Assembly: GCA_036566925.1 (NCBI GenBank)
Contig: DATCVI010000055.1
Location: 1 to 64,000 of the forward strand
From: Stenotrophomonas_A sp036566925
GTDB taxonomy: Bacteria > Pseudomonadota > Gammaproteobacteria > Xanthomonadales > Xanthomonadaceae
Direction of reading: 5' to 3'
Length of the DNA: 64,000 bases
In this document: one piece after another, positions 25,865 through 35,476 of the stretch
How positions within the stretch are numbered: the stretch's first letter is position 1
How the letters are laid out: every line of letters starts with the position of its first letter
Made by a program: the position numbers and the translations under genes
The notes under the pieces: model-generated
What the model saw: only the letters and a program-made list of their open reading frames with translations
Databases searched by the model: none
What the model was told of the DNA's origin: nothing

Positions 25865-26722
25865 CTAGGCGTATTCGCCCAGGAACGGCTGCACCAGCGC
25901 GGCGACTGTCTCGGGCATTTCCATGTGCAGGTGGTGCGTGCCGGCGATCACATGCAGGCGGCCATCGCGCAGCAATTGTGCGCGGCGGGTGCGCAGGGGT
26001 TCCGGAAAATGGGCCTGCGCCGGGCTGGCGTAGACCACCAGCGCCGGGCATTCGATGGCCGCCACCAGCACATCGATCTGCGCTTCGGTCATGCGTACCG
26101 CGGTCGGCAAGGTCAGGCGCTGGTCGCTGCCCCAGCTGTAGCCGCCGGGCACTGCGCGCACCCCGCGCTCGACCAGCAGGCGTGCGCTGGGTTCGCTCAG
26201 CTGGTTGATCATCATGCGCGCGCGCACCGGCGCTTCCAGGTTCGGGAATACCCGCAGCGGTTTGTCCGGCAGCGCGTGCGCGGCCTCTACGCTGTCGCGC
26301 AGGCGCTGCGCAGTGTTCTCCACCTGCTCGCCCAGGCCCCCCAACGCTTCGATCACCGCCAGCGACTGCACCCGCCGCGGCACTGCGGCGGCGACCAGGC
26401 TGGCGATGCCCGCCCCCATCGAATGACCCAGCAGGCTGAAGCGATCCCAGCCCAACGCATCGGCCACCGCCAGCACGTTGCCGATGGCGCCGATCATCGT
26501 GTATTCGCTGCCTGCCGGCAGTGCGGCGCTGTGGCCGTGACCGGGCAGGTCGATCATCACCAGGTCCAGGTCCTGCAGCGCGTGCGCCAGCGGCAGGAAG
26601 CTGGCGGCGTTGTCGAGCCAGCCGTGCAATGCCAGCACTTTGCGGCCGCCCTCCTGGCCGCAACGCAGGCCGCGCAGCTCGCCGAACGGCAGGCTGCAAG
26701 CGAACTCGCGCACTGTCCTCAC
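25865..26722 (-). CDS. Alpha/beta hydrolase
   Basis: A 285-residue alpha/beta hydrolase with the nucleophile elbow GHSMG (Ser101), oxyanion segment LALHGWLDN and a C-terminal catalytic His region (IAGTHHLHMEMP). The GTG at 26722 overlaps the hemH stop (GTGA), so coupling to hemH is likely and the longer ATG start (26779), buried in hemH, is not needed. It resembles generic esterase/hydrolase proteins; the substrate cannot be inferred. Confidence 0.85.
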   Translation of the reverse strand: MRTVREFACSLPFGELRGLRCGQEGGRKVLALHGWLDNAASFLPLAHALQDLDLVMIDLPGHGHSAALPAGSEYTMIGAIGNVLAVADALGWDRFSLLGHSMGAGIASLVAAAVPRRVQSLAVIEALGGLGEQVENTAQRLRDSVEAAHALPDKPLRVFPNLEAPVRARMMINQLSEPSARLLVERGVRAVPGGYSWGSDQRLTLPTAVRMTEAQIDVLVAAIECPALVVYASPAQAHFPEPLRTRRAQLLRDGRLHVIAGTHHLHMEMPETVAALVQPFLGEYA

Positions 26723-27684
26723 GCGCGCTGCGCCAGCGCCGCCAGCGCCTGCGCGTGGCTCGGCGCGGCGTTGAGGCACGGGATGTAGCGCAGCTGCGCA
26801 CCGCGTTCGGCCAGCGTGCGGGAAAAACCCATGGCCACTTCTTCCAGGGTTTCCAGGCAGTCAGTGGCAAACCCCGGGCAGACCACATCGACGCTGCGCA
26901 CGCCGGCATCGGCCAGGGCCCACAGCGACGGCTCGGCGTAAGGCTGCAGCCAGCGTTCGCGGCCAAAGCGCGACTGGTAGCCGAGCTGCCATTGCGACTC
27001 CGCCAAGCCCAGGGCATCGGCGATCGCCCGTGCACTGGCCTCGCAACGCTGCGGATACGGATCGCCCGCATCGGCCACCCGCTGCGGCAGGCCATGGAAG
27101 GAGAACAACAGGCGTTCGCCGCGGCCGTGCGCGTCCCAGTAGCTACGGATCGAATCGGCCACCGCCGCCACCCAGCCGGCGTCCTCGGCGTAATCCTCGA
27201 TCAGTTCGACTTGCACCTCGGGATGCCGTTGCCGCCAGGCATCGACCTGGTCCTGCACCGAGGCGGTGGTGGTGGTCGAGTACTGCGGGTACAGCGGCAA
27301 GACCACGACACGGCCAATGCCGGCCGCATGCAGGCGATCCAATGCCGGCAGTAGCGCCGGTTCGCCGTAGCGCATGGCCCAGTCCACGCGCCACTGCGGA
27401 AGTTCGGCTTGCATGGCCGTCGCCAGTGCGGCGGTGTGCACGGCCAGGGGCGAGCCGCCGGGCATCCACACCTGGGCGTACTTCTCGGCCGAGCGCGGGC
27501 CACGCAGCGGCAGGATCACCCCGCGCAGCAACGGCTGCCACAACCAGCGGGGCAGGGACACCACGCGCCGGTCGCCGAGGAACTCGGCCAGGTAACGCCG
27601 CACGGCTTTGGCCGTGGGCGCCTCGGGCGTGCCTAGATTGACCGCCAGCAAGGCGGTGTTCGGTGCGTCGGGCATGGACGGCAT
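26719..27684 (-). CDS. hemH: Ferrochelatase
   Basis: A 321-residue enzyme inserting Fe2+ into protoporphyrin IX, the last step of haem synthesis. Markers: LLAVNLGTPEAP at the start, LPLYPQYSTTTTAS, the active-site His region LLFSFHGLPQR, GDPYPQRC, YQSRFGRERWLQPY and VVCPGFATDCLETLEE. The start is 27684 or, three codons later, 27675; neither has a strong ribosome binding site. The stop overlaps the hydrolase gene start. Divergent from the SYLF gene over 168 bp. Confidence 0.95.
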   Translation of the reverse strand: MPSMPDAPNTALLAVNLGTPEAPTAKAVRRYLAEFLGDRRVVSLPRWLWQPLLRGVILPLRGPRSAEKYAQVWMPGGSPLAVHTAALATAMQAELPQWRVDWAMRYGEPALLPALDRLHAAGIGRVVVLPLYPQYSTTTTASVQDQVDAWRQRHPEVQVELIEDYAEDAGWVAAVADSIRSYWDAHGRGERLLFSFHGLPQRVADAGDPYPQRCEASARAIADALGLAESQWQLGYQSRFGRERWLQPYAEPSLWALADAGVRSVDVVCPGFATDCLETLEEVAMGFSRTLAERGAQLRYIPCLNAAPSHAQALAALAQRA

Positions 27685-27852
27685 TGTGGCAGACCGTGGC
27701 GCGTTCGCCCGCTGATGCACCGATCGCGGCCATAGCGACCGCGAATCGCTGGCCGGGATCGCGACCGCGTGCCGCGCTAATGACTGATTCACCCCGGCGC
27801 GACTAACTTCGGCTATTGCCTTATCTTTCCGCGATCCTTTCTGGAGCCCGCC

Positions 27853-28740
27853 ATGCCCCGCCTGTCGCGTCTTGCCCTGCTGCTGTCCCTGTCGTTCGCC
27901 GCCGGCCACGCTATTGCCGGACCCGAGGAAGACCAGCGCGCGCGCAACGCGGTGAGGGTGCTGGCCGACATCCAGAAGATCCCCGAGCAAGGCATCCCCG
28001 ACAAACTGCTCGACGAAGCCCGCGCGGTCGTGGTCATCCCGGACACGATCAAGGCCGGCCTGGTCATTGGCGGCCGTCGCGGCCATGGCCTGATGTCGAT
28101 CAAGACCCCGGACGGCACTTGGTCGCCGCCGGTCTTCGTCAAGCTCACTGGCGGCAGCATCGGCTTCCAGGCCGGTGTGCAGTCCTCGGACGTGGTGCTG
28201 GTGTTCCGCAACGACCGCAGCCTGGACAACATCGTCAACGGCAAGGTCACCCTCGGCGCCGATGCCGGCGTGGCCGCCGGCCCGGTTGGCCGCAACGCCG
28301 CTGCCGCCACCGACGGCCAGCTCAAGGCCGAGATCTGGTCCTGGTCGCGCGCGCGTGGGCTGTTCGCCGGCGTCGCCCTGGACGGGGCGATCCTGCAGAT
28401 CGACGACGCCGCCGACCTCAACGCCTATGGCCCGGGCAGCACGCCGCGGATGATCTTCGAGGGCCGCGCGCCTGAACAGCCGTCGATGGACGTGGTTGCC
28501 TTCCGCGACCGCCTAGAAGAGGCCACCTACACCGCGCGCAGCAACCGTGGCGAGGGCGCACCGCCGCCGGCCCCGCGCGCTGCATCCGCGGCCGCGGTGC
28601 CTGCGCCGGTCCCGGCTGGTCCGCAGGAAGCTTCCACCGCGCCCATCCAGACGGTGCCTGCCAATGCGCCGCCGCAACAGGGTTTCCAGCCGGTCGGCGA
28701 GGGTGAGGTACGCACAGAATCGCTCGACGGCAAGCCCTGA
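27853..28740 (+). CDS. Secreted SYLF/YSC84-domain protein
   Basis: A 295-residue protein with a signal peptide (LALLLSLSFAAGHAIAG). The SYLF lipid-binding domain covers about residues 40-215: ARAVVVIPDTIKAGLVIGGRRG, the GGSIGFQAGVQSSD motif and ARGLFAGVALDGAIL. A disordered Ala/Pro-rich tail of about 70 residues follows. SYLF domains bind membranes or phosphoinositides in eukaryotes; the bacterial role is unclear. GGAG lies seven bases before the ATG. It lies upstream of tatABC on the same strand with a 70-bp gap. Confidence 0.88.
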   Translation: MPRLSRLALLLSLSFAAGHAIAGPEEDQRARNAVRVLADIQKIPEQGIPDKLLDEARAVVVIPDTIKAGLVIGGRRGHGLMSIKTPDGTWSPPVFVKLTGGSIGFQAGVQSSDVVLVFRNDRSLDNIVNGKVTLGADAGVAAGPVGRNAAAATDGQLKAEIWSWSRARGLFAGVALDGAILQIDDAADLNAYGPGSTPRMIFEGRAPEQPSMDVVAFRDRLEEATYTARSNRGEGAPPPAPRAASAAAVPAPVPAGPQEASTAPIQTVPANAPPQQGFQPVGEGEVRTESLDGKP

Positions 28741-28810
28741 AGGTCACCGCCCTGTCAGGGGCGTGGTGCGTTATCCTTCAAGCTCCTTCCATTGCAAGCG
28801 ATGAACGATC

Positions 28811-29038
28811 ATGGGCGGCTTTAGCATCTGGCACTGGCTGATCGTGCTGGTGATCGTGTTGCTGGTCTTCGGGACCAAGCGACTCACCAGTGGTGCCAAG
28901 GATCTCGGCAACGCGGTCAAGGAATTCAAGAAGGGCATGAGCGACGACGAACGTGCGGCGCAGCTCAAGGACCAGTCGCGCGATGCCGACAAGACCCCGT
29001 CGTCGGCCGACCGCGAGCGCGAGCGCGACGACCGCTGA
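28811..29038 (+). CDS. tatA: Sec-independent translocase subunit TatA
   Basis: A 75-residue TatA: one N-terminal membrane helix (WHWLIVLVIVLLVFG), the conserved FGTKR hinge, then an amphipathic helix (AKDLGNAVKEFKKGM) and a charged tail. Multimers form the pore for folded twin-arginine substrates such as OpgD of this window. It is the first gene of tatABC, followed by tatB after 21 bases. Confidence 0.95.
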   Translation: MGGFSIWHWLIVLVIVLLVFGTKRLTSGAKDLGNAVKEFKKGMSDDERAAQLKDQSRDADKTPSSADRERERDDR

Positions 29039-29059
29039 TCCAGGCGAGGGCGTCGGCAC

Positions 29060-29494
29060 ATGTTCGACATCGGTTTCAGCGAACTGCTGCTGATTGCCAT
29101 CGTGGCCTTGGTGGTGCTCGGTCCCGAGCGCCTGCCCAAGGCCGCGCGTTTCGCAGGTCTGTGGGTACGGCGTGCGCGTTCGCAGTGGGATTCGGTCAAG
29201 CAGGAACTCGAGCGCGAACTCGAAGCCGAAGAGCTCAAGCGCAACCTGCACAGCGTCCAGGCCTCGTTGCGCGATGCGCAAACGCAGCTGCGCGAAGGTC
29301 ACGACCACGTGCAGGCGCAGGGGCAAGCCCTCCGCGACGATCTCGCGCGCGATATCGACATCCGCACCAGCGCTGACAACGCACCTTCCGCACCGGTAGC
29401 GCCGAGCCCGGCCGACGCGCATGGCCCGGCCATCGAGTCCACGCAGGCCGAGCCGGCGCGAAGCGAGCCGACGCCGCCGGAGAAACAGCCGTGA
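29060..29494 (+). CDS. tatB: Sec-independent translocase subunit TatB
   Basis: A 144-residue TatB. Short N-terminal membrane helix (FSELLLIAIVALVVLGPERLP), the conserved Glu and GPERLP hinge, then a long amphipathic helix and a Pro/Ala/Glu-rich tail. Together with TatC it forms the signal-peptide receptor. The stop overlaps the GTG start of tatC by four bases. Confidence 0.94.
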   Translation: MFDIGFSELLLIAIVALVVLGPERLPKAARFAGLWVRRARSQWDSVKQELERELEAEELKRNLHSVQASLRDAQTQLREGHDHVQAQGQALRDDLARDIDIRTSADNAPSAPVAPSPADAHGPAIESTQAEPARSEPTPPEKQP

Positions 29495-30237
29495 ACGCGC
29501 CGGAAGAATTGCACACCGAGAGCAGCCTGATCGAACACCTGGTCGAATTGCGCAGCCGGTTGGTGCGCGCGCTGCTCGGCCTCGGCGTGGTGCTGCTGGC
29601 GCTGCTGCCGTTCACCCGTTCGATCTACACCTGGCTGGCGCAGCCGCTGGTGTCGCAGCTGCCGGCCGGCCAGACCATGATCGCGATGAATCCGGCTGGC
29701 GCGTTCTTCGCACCGATGAAGCTCACCTTTTTCGTCGCCGTGTTCATTGCCGTGCCGTGGCTGCTATACCAGGCCTGGGCATTCGTGGCGCCGGGCCTGT
29801 ACCAGCGCGAGAAGCGCCTGGCGCTGCCGTTGCTGGGCTCGGCCGTGGTGCTGTTCTATGCCGGCTGCGCGTTCGCCTATTTCCTGGTGTTGCCGGCGGT
29901 ATTCCACTTCCTCACCAACTTCACCCCGGACGTCATCGCCATCACGCCCGACGCGAACGCCTACCTGGACTTCGTGCTGGTGCTGTTCTTCGCCTTCGGC
30001 AGCAGTTTCGAATTGCCCGTGGCGCTGGTGATCGCGGCATTGCTGGGCTGGGTGACGCCCGAGCAGCTGCGGCAGGGGCGCGGCTACGCCATCGTCGGCA
30101 TCTTCGTGGTCGCCGCGGTGCTTACCCCGCCGGACGTGGTGTCGCAGCTGTTGCTGGCGATCCCGATGTGCCTGCTGTACGAACTGGGTATCGTCGCCGC
30201 GCGCGCAGTGGTGCCCAAGCCGCAGCCGCAGGACTGA
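29491..30237 (+). CDS. tatC: Sec-independent translocase subunit TatC
   Basis: A 248-residue integral membrane protein with six predicted helices. Markers: the N-terminal SLIEHLVELRSRLVRAL, APMKLTFFVAVF, LYQAWAFVAPGLYQREKR, FAFGSSFELPVAL and VLTPPDVVSQLLLAIPMCLLYELGI. It binds the twin-arginine signal. It starts with GTG in a GTGA overlap with tatB. Last gene of the tat operon, facing a convergent membrane-protein gene. Confidence 0.96.
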   Translation: MNAPEELHTESSLIEHLVELRSRLVRALLGLGVVLLALLPFTRSIYTWLAQPLVSQLPAGQTMIAMNPAGAFFAPMKLTFFVAVFIAVPWLLYQAWAFVAPGLYQREKRLALPLLGSAVVLFYAGCAFAYFLVLPAVFHFLTNFTPDVIAITPDANAYLDFVLVLFFAFGSSFELPVALVIAALLGWVTPEQLRQGRGYAIVGIFVVAAVLTPPDVVSQLLLAIPMCLLYELGIVAARAVVPKPQPQD

Positions 30238-30275
30238 GTGGCGCCGGGCGCTGGGCGCGGCGCGCGAAGGCAATC

Positions 30276-31190
30276 TCAGGCGACGAAGATGTCGTCGCGG
30301 GCGCCGGCCAGCGGCGGCGCGGTCACGTCGGCGTGGCCGAACATCTGCTTCCAGGCCGCGTACACCGCACCGGCGAATACCGGCATCAGCACGCCCATCA
30401 GCAGGAGCTGGGCCAGCAACATGGCCGCCGCGCCAATCAGCAACGAGGCGACCATCGCCACCAGCGCTACGGCGAAGTAGATCGCCACCAGCGCCACGAA
30501 GGTGAGCAGGAAGAACACCAGCAGCGCCGGCAGGTTGCGCACGCCCGCGCGCAGGCTTTCGCGCAGCGCGTGCACGCCGGTGGCGTGATCGAACATCACC
30601 TGCGGCGACATTACGAATAGCGCCAGGCTCAACGCGGCGAACGTCACGATCACCAGCAGCAGCCACAACAGGATGCGACCGGCCGGCAACTCGGCGACCA
30701 GCGCCTGGATCTGCGCCGAATCAGGCTGCGCGCCGGACTGGCTCATGGTCTGGTTCATCGCTTCGAGTTGCCCCATCACCTGCGAGAGATGCTGCAGCCC
30801 GTCGAAACCGATCATCAGCAATAGCAGCGCCGCCAGCACCACCACGGCCAGGGCCTGCGGCAGCAGCGAGACCAGCAGGTGCGGCGCGCGCCCCTCCTGG
30901 AGGCCGTGCAGCAGGTGCGAAGGGCGCGCGGCGCGGCCTTCGTCGACCTCGCGCACCGCCCACAGCATGCCGCCCATGAACACCGGGCCGGCCAGCAACA
31001 TCAGGAACTGCACGGCCATGCCCAGCGCCGGCAGCGAGCTTGCCAACACCGCGCCGGCCACCGCGACCAGGCCCCACGTCATGCCGAGCATGCCCAGTGC
31101 CAGCGGCGCGCGGCGCAGCAGGGCGAAGCCGGTCAACAGCCATTCCGCGCCAGCCGAAGCCGACAGCTTGCGAATTTCGCTCATTCCCAT
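30276..31190 (-). CDS. BPSS1780-type multi-pass membrane protein
   Basis: A 304-residue inner-membrane protein with about six hydrophobic segments. Typical of the BPSS1780-like family are an N-terminal WLLTGFALLRRAPLALGML, MGGMLWAVREVDEGR, the VMFDHATGVHALRESLRAGVRNLPALLVFF loop-helix, and a Gly/Ala-rich C-terminal helix. Function unknown. Two ATGs, at 31190 and 31184, could start it; the second fits slightly better with the weak GGA upstream. It follows the amidotransferase gene on the same strand after 39 bases. Confidence 0.75.
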   Translation of the reverse strand: MGMSEIRKLSASAGAEWLLTGFALLRRAPLALGMLGMTWGLVAVAGAVLASSLPALGMAVQFLMLLAGPVFMGGMLWAVREVDEGRAARPSHLLHGLQEGRAPHLLVSLLPQALAVVVLAALLLLMIGFDGLQHLSQVMGQLEAMNQTMSQSGAQPDSAQIQALVAELPAGRILLWLLLVIVTFAALSLALFVMSPQVMFDHATGVHALRESLRAGVRNLPALLVFFLLTFVALVAIYFAVALVAMVASLLIGAAAMLLAQLLLMGVLMPVFAGAVYAAWKQMFGHADVTAPPLAGARDDIFVA

Positions 31191-31229
31191 TCCGGATCAG
31201 TGCGCGCCGGCCATTCCGGCGCGCGGCAA

Positions 31230-31994
31230 TTATCGCGCTTTTCCGGGCGCGTTTTCGTGTCCGCCGGGACCAAGCAGCGTCCGCGCATGGCGCACGAAGC
31301 GTCGCAGCAGCCGGCGCGCCAGCGGCGCGGCGCTGACTTCGCGGGCCACTGTGCGGGCGCAGCGGCCATGGCGCTGCAGGCATTCGGCCCGGGCGTGGAC
31401 GTAGCCGCGGATGTGATGGGTGGCAAATTCCGGGTGGAATTGCACCCCCCAAGCATGCGAGCCCCAGCGGAATGCATGGCAACCATCCTGCGGCGAGCGC
31501 GCCAGCACCGCGGCGCCGTCCGGGGCGCGCAGGACCGTTTGCAGATGGGTGGCATGGGCGGGGAAGCGCTCGGGCAGGCCGGCGAACAGCGGGTCGTCGA
31601 AGGCGGGCGGATGCAGCTCCAGCTCGATCGTGCCCGATTCGCGGCCGGCCGGGTTGTAGTCGACCTGGCCGCCGAGCGCGTGCGCCAGCAGCTGGTGGCC
31701 GTAGCAGATGCCGAACAGCGGCATGCCGCCGTGGGCGGCCTCGTGCAACCAGCCGGCGGTGCGTTCGCTCCAGTCGGCGCGGTCGGTGACGAAGGCGGCC
31801 GAGCCGGAAACAATGGTGCCGGCGAACGCGCGCCGGTCCGGCAGGCGTTCGCCAGCCTCGACGTTCACCACCACCGTGTCGGCCTCGGCCAGGCCGGCGG
31901 CCACCCGGATCCAATGCGGAAAACGCCCATAGCGCCGTAGTGCCGGCACCGGCTGGCCGGTTTCAAGAATCAAAAACGGCGCGGGAGGCTTCAT
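31230..31994 (-). CDS. Class I glutamine amidotransferase (GMP synthase-like)
   Basis: A 254-residue stand-alone GATase1 protein. The nucleophile is Cys97 in PLFGICYGHQLLAHALGG, and the His-Glu pair is in GVQFHPEFATHHIRGY. The IVSGSAAFVTDRADW segment matches the GuaA-like amidotransferase fold. Such proteins hydrolyse glutamine or gamma-glutamyl compounds; the substrate is not clear. Its ATG overlaps the stop of the GspE-type gene (ATGA), so both are on one mRNA despite unrelated roles. Confidence 0.86.
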   Translation of the reverse strand: MKPPAPFLILETGQPVPALRRYGRFPHWIRVAAGLAEADTVVVNVEAGERLPDRRAFAGTIVSGSAAFVTDRADWSERTAGWLHEAAHGGMPLFGICYGHQLLAHALGGQVDYNPAGRESGTIELELHPPAFDDPLFAGLPERFPAHATHLQTVLRAPDGAAVLARSPQDGCHAFRWGSHAWGVQFHPEFATHHIRGYVHARAECLQRHGRCARTVAREVSAAPLARRLLRRFVRHARTLLGPGGHENAPGKAR

Positions 31995-33817
31995 TCCTTC
32001 GGCGGCAGGACGGACAGGACTTCTTCGATTGTAGTCAGGCCCTGCGCCACTTTTTCCAGCCCGGTACGACGCAACGTGCGCAGGCCTTCGCCGTGCGCGG
32101 CGCGGCTGAAGCCGGCCAGGTCCATGTCGGCACGGATCAGCGTGCGCAGGCGCGGGGTCACCGGCAGCAGCTCGTACAGGCCAACACGGCCGAGGAAACC
32201 GGTGCGCCGGCACTCCAGGCAGCCGACCGGGGCATGCACGTCCAGGGTCTCGGGCAACGCCTCGCCGGGCTCGCGCAACACCGCCCAATCGTCGTCGGAC
32301 AGTACGTGCGGGCGTTTGCAATGCGGGCACAGGGTGCGGACAAGCCGCTGCGCCAGCACGCCGTTGAGGGTGGAGGCCACCAGGTAGTGCGGCACGCCGA
32401 GGTCGAGCAGGCGGGTGATGGCCGAAGGCGCGTCGTTGGTGTGCAGGGTCGACAGCACCAGGTGGCCGGTCAGCGACGCCTGCACCGCCATCTGCGCGGT
32501 CTCCAGGTCGCGGATTTCGCCGATCATGATGATGTCCGGGTCTTGCCGCAGCAGCGTGCGCACGCCCGAAGCGAAGTCCAGGTCGATGTTGGTCTGCACC
32601 TGCATCTGGTTGAACTCCGGCGAGATCATCTCGATCGGGTCTTCGACGCTGCAGACGTTGACGTCCGGCGTGGCCAGGCGCTTGAGCGTGGAGTACAGCG
32701 TGGTGGTCTTGCCCGAACCGGTCGGGCCGGTGACCAGCACGATGCCGTGCGGGCGTTCCACCAGCGCGGTCCAGCCGGCCGCCTCCTCCGGGCTGAAGCC
32801 AAGCTGGTCGACGCTCTTGAAGGCTGCATCGGGGTCGAAGATGCGCATCACGCACTTCTCGCCGAAGGCGGTGGGCATGGTCGACAAACGCATTTCGACC
32901 TCGCGCCCGCCCGGCGAGCGGGTCTTGATGCGGCCGTCCTGCGGCCGCCGGCGCTCGGCCAGGTCCATGCGCCCGAGTACCTTGATCCGGCTGACCACCG
33001 CGGTCATGACCGCCGGCGGCACCTCGAACACCTTGTGCAGCACGCCATCGATGCGGAAGCGCATGCGCCCCATGTCGCGGCGCGGCTCCAGGTGGATGTC
33101 CGAAGCGCGCTGCTCGTAGGCGTACTGCAGCAACCAATCGACGATATGCACGATGTGCTGGTCGTCGGCGTTGACATCGCCGGTGCGGCCCAGCTCCACC
33201 AGTTGTTCGAAACTCGGCAACCCGGTATTGGAATCGCCGCCACTGCGGACATCGCCGTGGGCGCCGCGTACCGAACGGGTGACGCCGAAGAATTCCATCG
33301 TGTAGCGGTGCAGGTCCAATGGGTTGGACAGCACGACCTCGATGCGGCGGCGGGTGAGGTGCTGGACATCGGCCAGCCATTCCAGCGCCAGCGGCTCGCT
33401 GGTGGCCACCAGCACGCGCTCGGCGTTTACCGCCAGCGGCAGGATGCGGTGGCGGCGGGCATAGGCGTGCGAGACCACCCCGGTTACCGAGGCGACGTCC
33501 ACCCGGGTCGGGTCGATCCGCAGGTAGCGCATGCCCACCCGCGTGGCCAGCCATTCGGTCAGCCGCTCCAGGCCGAGCTCGCCGGCCGGCAACTGGCCGG
33601 CGCGCAGCTTCAGGTTGGACAGCAACACCAGCGGATGCACTTCGCTGGCATTGCGTGCGCCGCCGGCGGAGAACTGGATGCGCTCGCGGTCGCTCGGCGC
33701 GACCATCTCGTCGGCCAACAGGGCAGCCGCGACCCGGTCGAACACCAGCCGCCCACGCGGAAGCTCCGCCCGGACCGGGGGCATCGTCGTGTCCACAGGC
33801 TGCTGCCGTTGTTCCAT
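31991..33817 (-). CDS. GspE/PilB-type secretion ATPase
   Basis: A 608-residue traffic ATPase. N-terminal N1E-like domain (about 1-200), Walker A TGPTGSGKTTTLYSTL, Asp box and Walker B region (LLRQDPDIIMIGEIRD), His box LVLSTLHTNDAPSAITRLLD, and a tetracysteine zinc-binding part (CPHCKRP ... CLECRR). These are GspE (type II secretion) or PilB (type IV pili) hallmarks. No other gsp or pil genes are nearby, so it is an orphan here and its machine cannot be named. The next gene on the same strand overlaps it by four bases. Confidence 0.88.
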   Translation of the reverse strand: MEQRQQPVDTTMPPVRAELPRGRLVFDRVAAALLADEMVAPSDRERIQFSAGGARNASEVHPLVLLSNLKLRAGQLPAGELGLERLTEWLATRVGMRYLRIDPTRVDVASVTGVVSHAYARRHRILPLAVNAERVLVATSEPLALEWLADVQHLTRRRIEVVLSNPLDLHRYTMEFFGVTRSVRGAHGDVRSGGDSNTGLPSFEQLVELGRTGDVNADDQHIVHIVDWLLQYAYEQRASDIHLEPRRDMGRMRFRIDGVLHKVFEVPPAVMTAVVSRIKVLGRMDLAERRRPQDGRIKTRSPGGREVEMRLSTMPTAFGEKCVMRIFDPDAAFKSVDQLGFSPEEAAGWTALVERPHGIVLVTGPTGSGKTTTLYSTLKRLATPDVNVCSVEDPIEMISPEFNQMQVQTNIDLDFASGVRTLLRQDPDIIMIGEIRDLETAQMAVQASLTGHLVLSTLHTNDAPSAITRLLDLGVPHYLVASTLNGVLAQRLVRTLCPHCKRPHVLSDDDWAVLREPGEALPETLDVHAPVGCLECRRTGFLGRVGLYELLPVTPRLRTLIRADMDLAGFSRAAHGEGLRTLRRTGLEKVAQGLTTIEEVLSVLPPKE

Positions 33818-33855
33818 GGTGTTCCCCGCTGCGGAAAGCCCCGCAAGACGGCCGC

Positions 33856-33861
33856 TATACT
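33856..33861 (+). promoter_or_regulatory. Possible -10 element for glyQ
   Basis: TATACT lies 29 bases before the glyQ start, in the divergent 73-bp gap. The -35 match is poor. Confidence 0.35.
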
Positions 33862-33890
33862 AGCGCACCCCTTCGCACGGCCCTTGCCGC

Positions 33891-34819
<929 letters not shown>

Positions 34820-34823
<4 letters not shown>

Positions 34824-35473
34824 TCCTCATCGGCATGTACGACTCGCCGTTCGTCCGCCGCGTTGCCGTGGCCCTGGACCTGCTCGGCCTGTCGTTCGAA
34901 CACCGCGACTGGTCGGTGGGCCGCGACTTCGAGCGCATCCGCCAATACAGCCCGCTCGGCCGCGTGCCGGTGCTGGTGCTGGACGATGGCGAAGTGCTGA
35001 CCGAGTCCGCGGTGATCCTCGATTGGCTCGACGGCCAGGGCGGCGCGCGCGCGCTGCTGCCCTCGCACGGCGCCGACCGGCGCCAAGCCTTGCGCTTGAT
35101 CGGCTACGCCACCGGCGCGGTGGAAAAGGCCCTGCAGATCGTGATGGAGCGTGTCTTCCGCCCCGAGGAGAAGCGCCACGAACCGTGGCTGCAACGCTGC
35201 CGTACGCAGATGCGCGGCGCGCTGTCGGTGCTTGAGCAGACCTGCCAGCAGGCCGGCGAGCGCGAGTGGCTGGTCGGCGCGCACTTCGGCTTGGTGGACC
35301 TCACCGTCTCCTGCTACTGCACCTATGCACGCGACGCCGTGCCGTTCGACCTCGACGAATACCCCGCCCTGGCAGCGCGCGTGGCGCGCTACGAAACGCT
35401 GCCGGTGTTGCAGAAATACTACGTGCCGTTCTTCGCGCCGCAGACCGGCGCCGCGGCGCCCGCCAAGGATTGA
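34820..35473 (+). CDS. Glutathione S-transferase family protein
   Basis: A 217-residue GST: N-terminal thioredoxin-like domain (MILIGMYDSPFVRRVAVALDLL, with the cis-Pro region GRVPVLVLDDGEVLTESAVI at about 47-66) and a C-terminal all-helical domain (about 90-205). The glutathione-binding ES pair (TESA) is kept. Active-site Ser in YDSPF suggests a serine or Beta-like class. It is sandwiched between glyQ and glyS with a four-base overlap to glyQ and three bases to glyS. The link to tRNA charging is positional only. Confidence 0.87.
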
Positions 35474-35476
35474 CCG

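Noticed and set aside
30238..33554. Apparent fusion of a long frame with the glutamine amidotransferase
   Set aside because: The upstream part is an out-of-frame reading of the GspE-type gene. The amidotransferase starts at the ATGA overlap at 31994.
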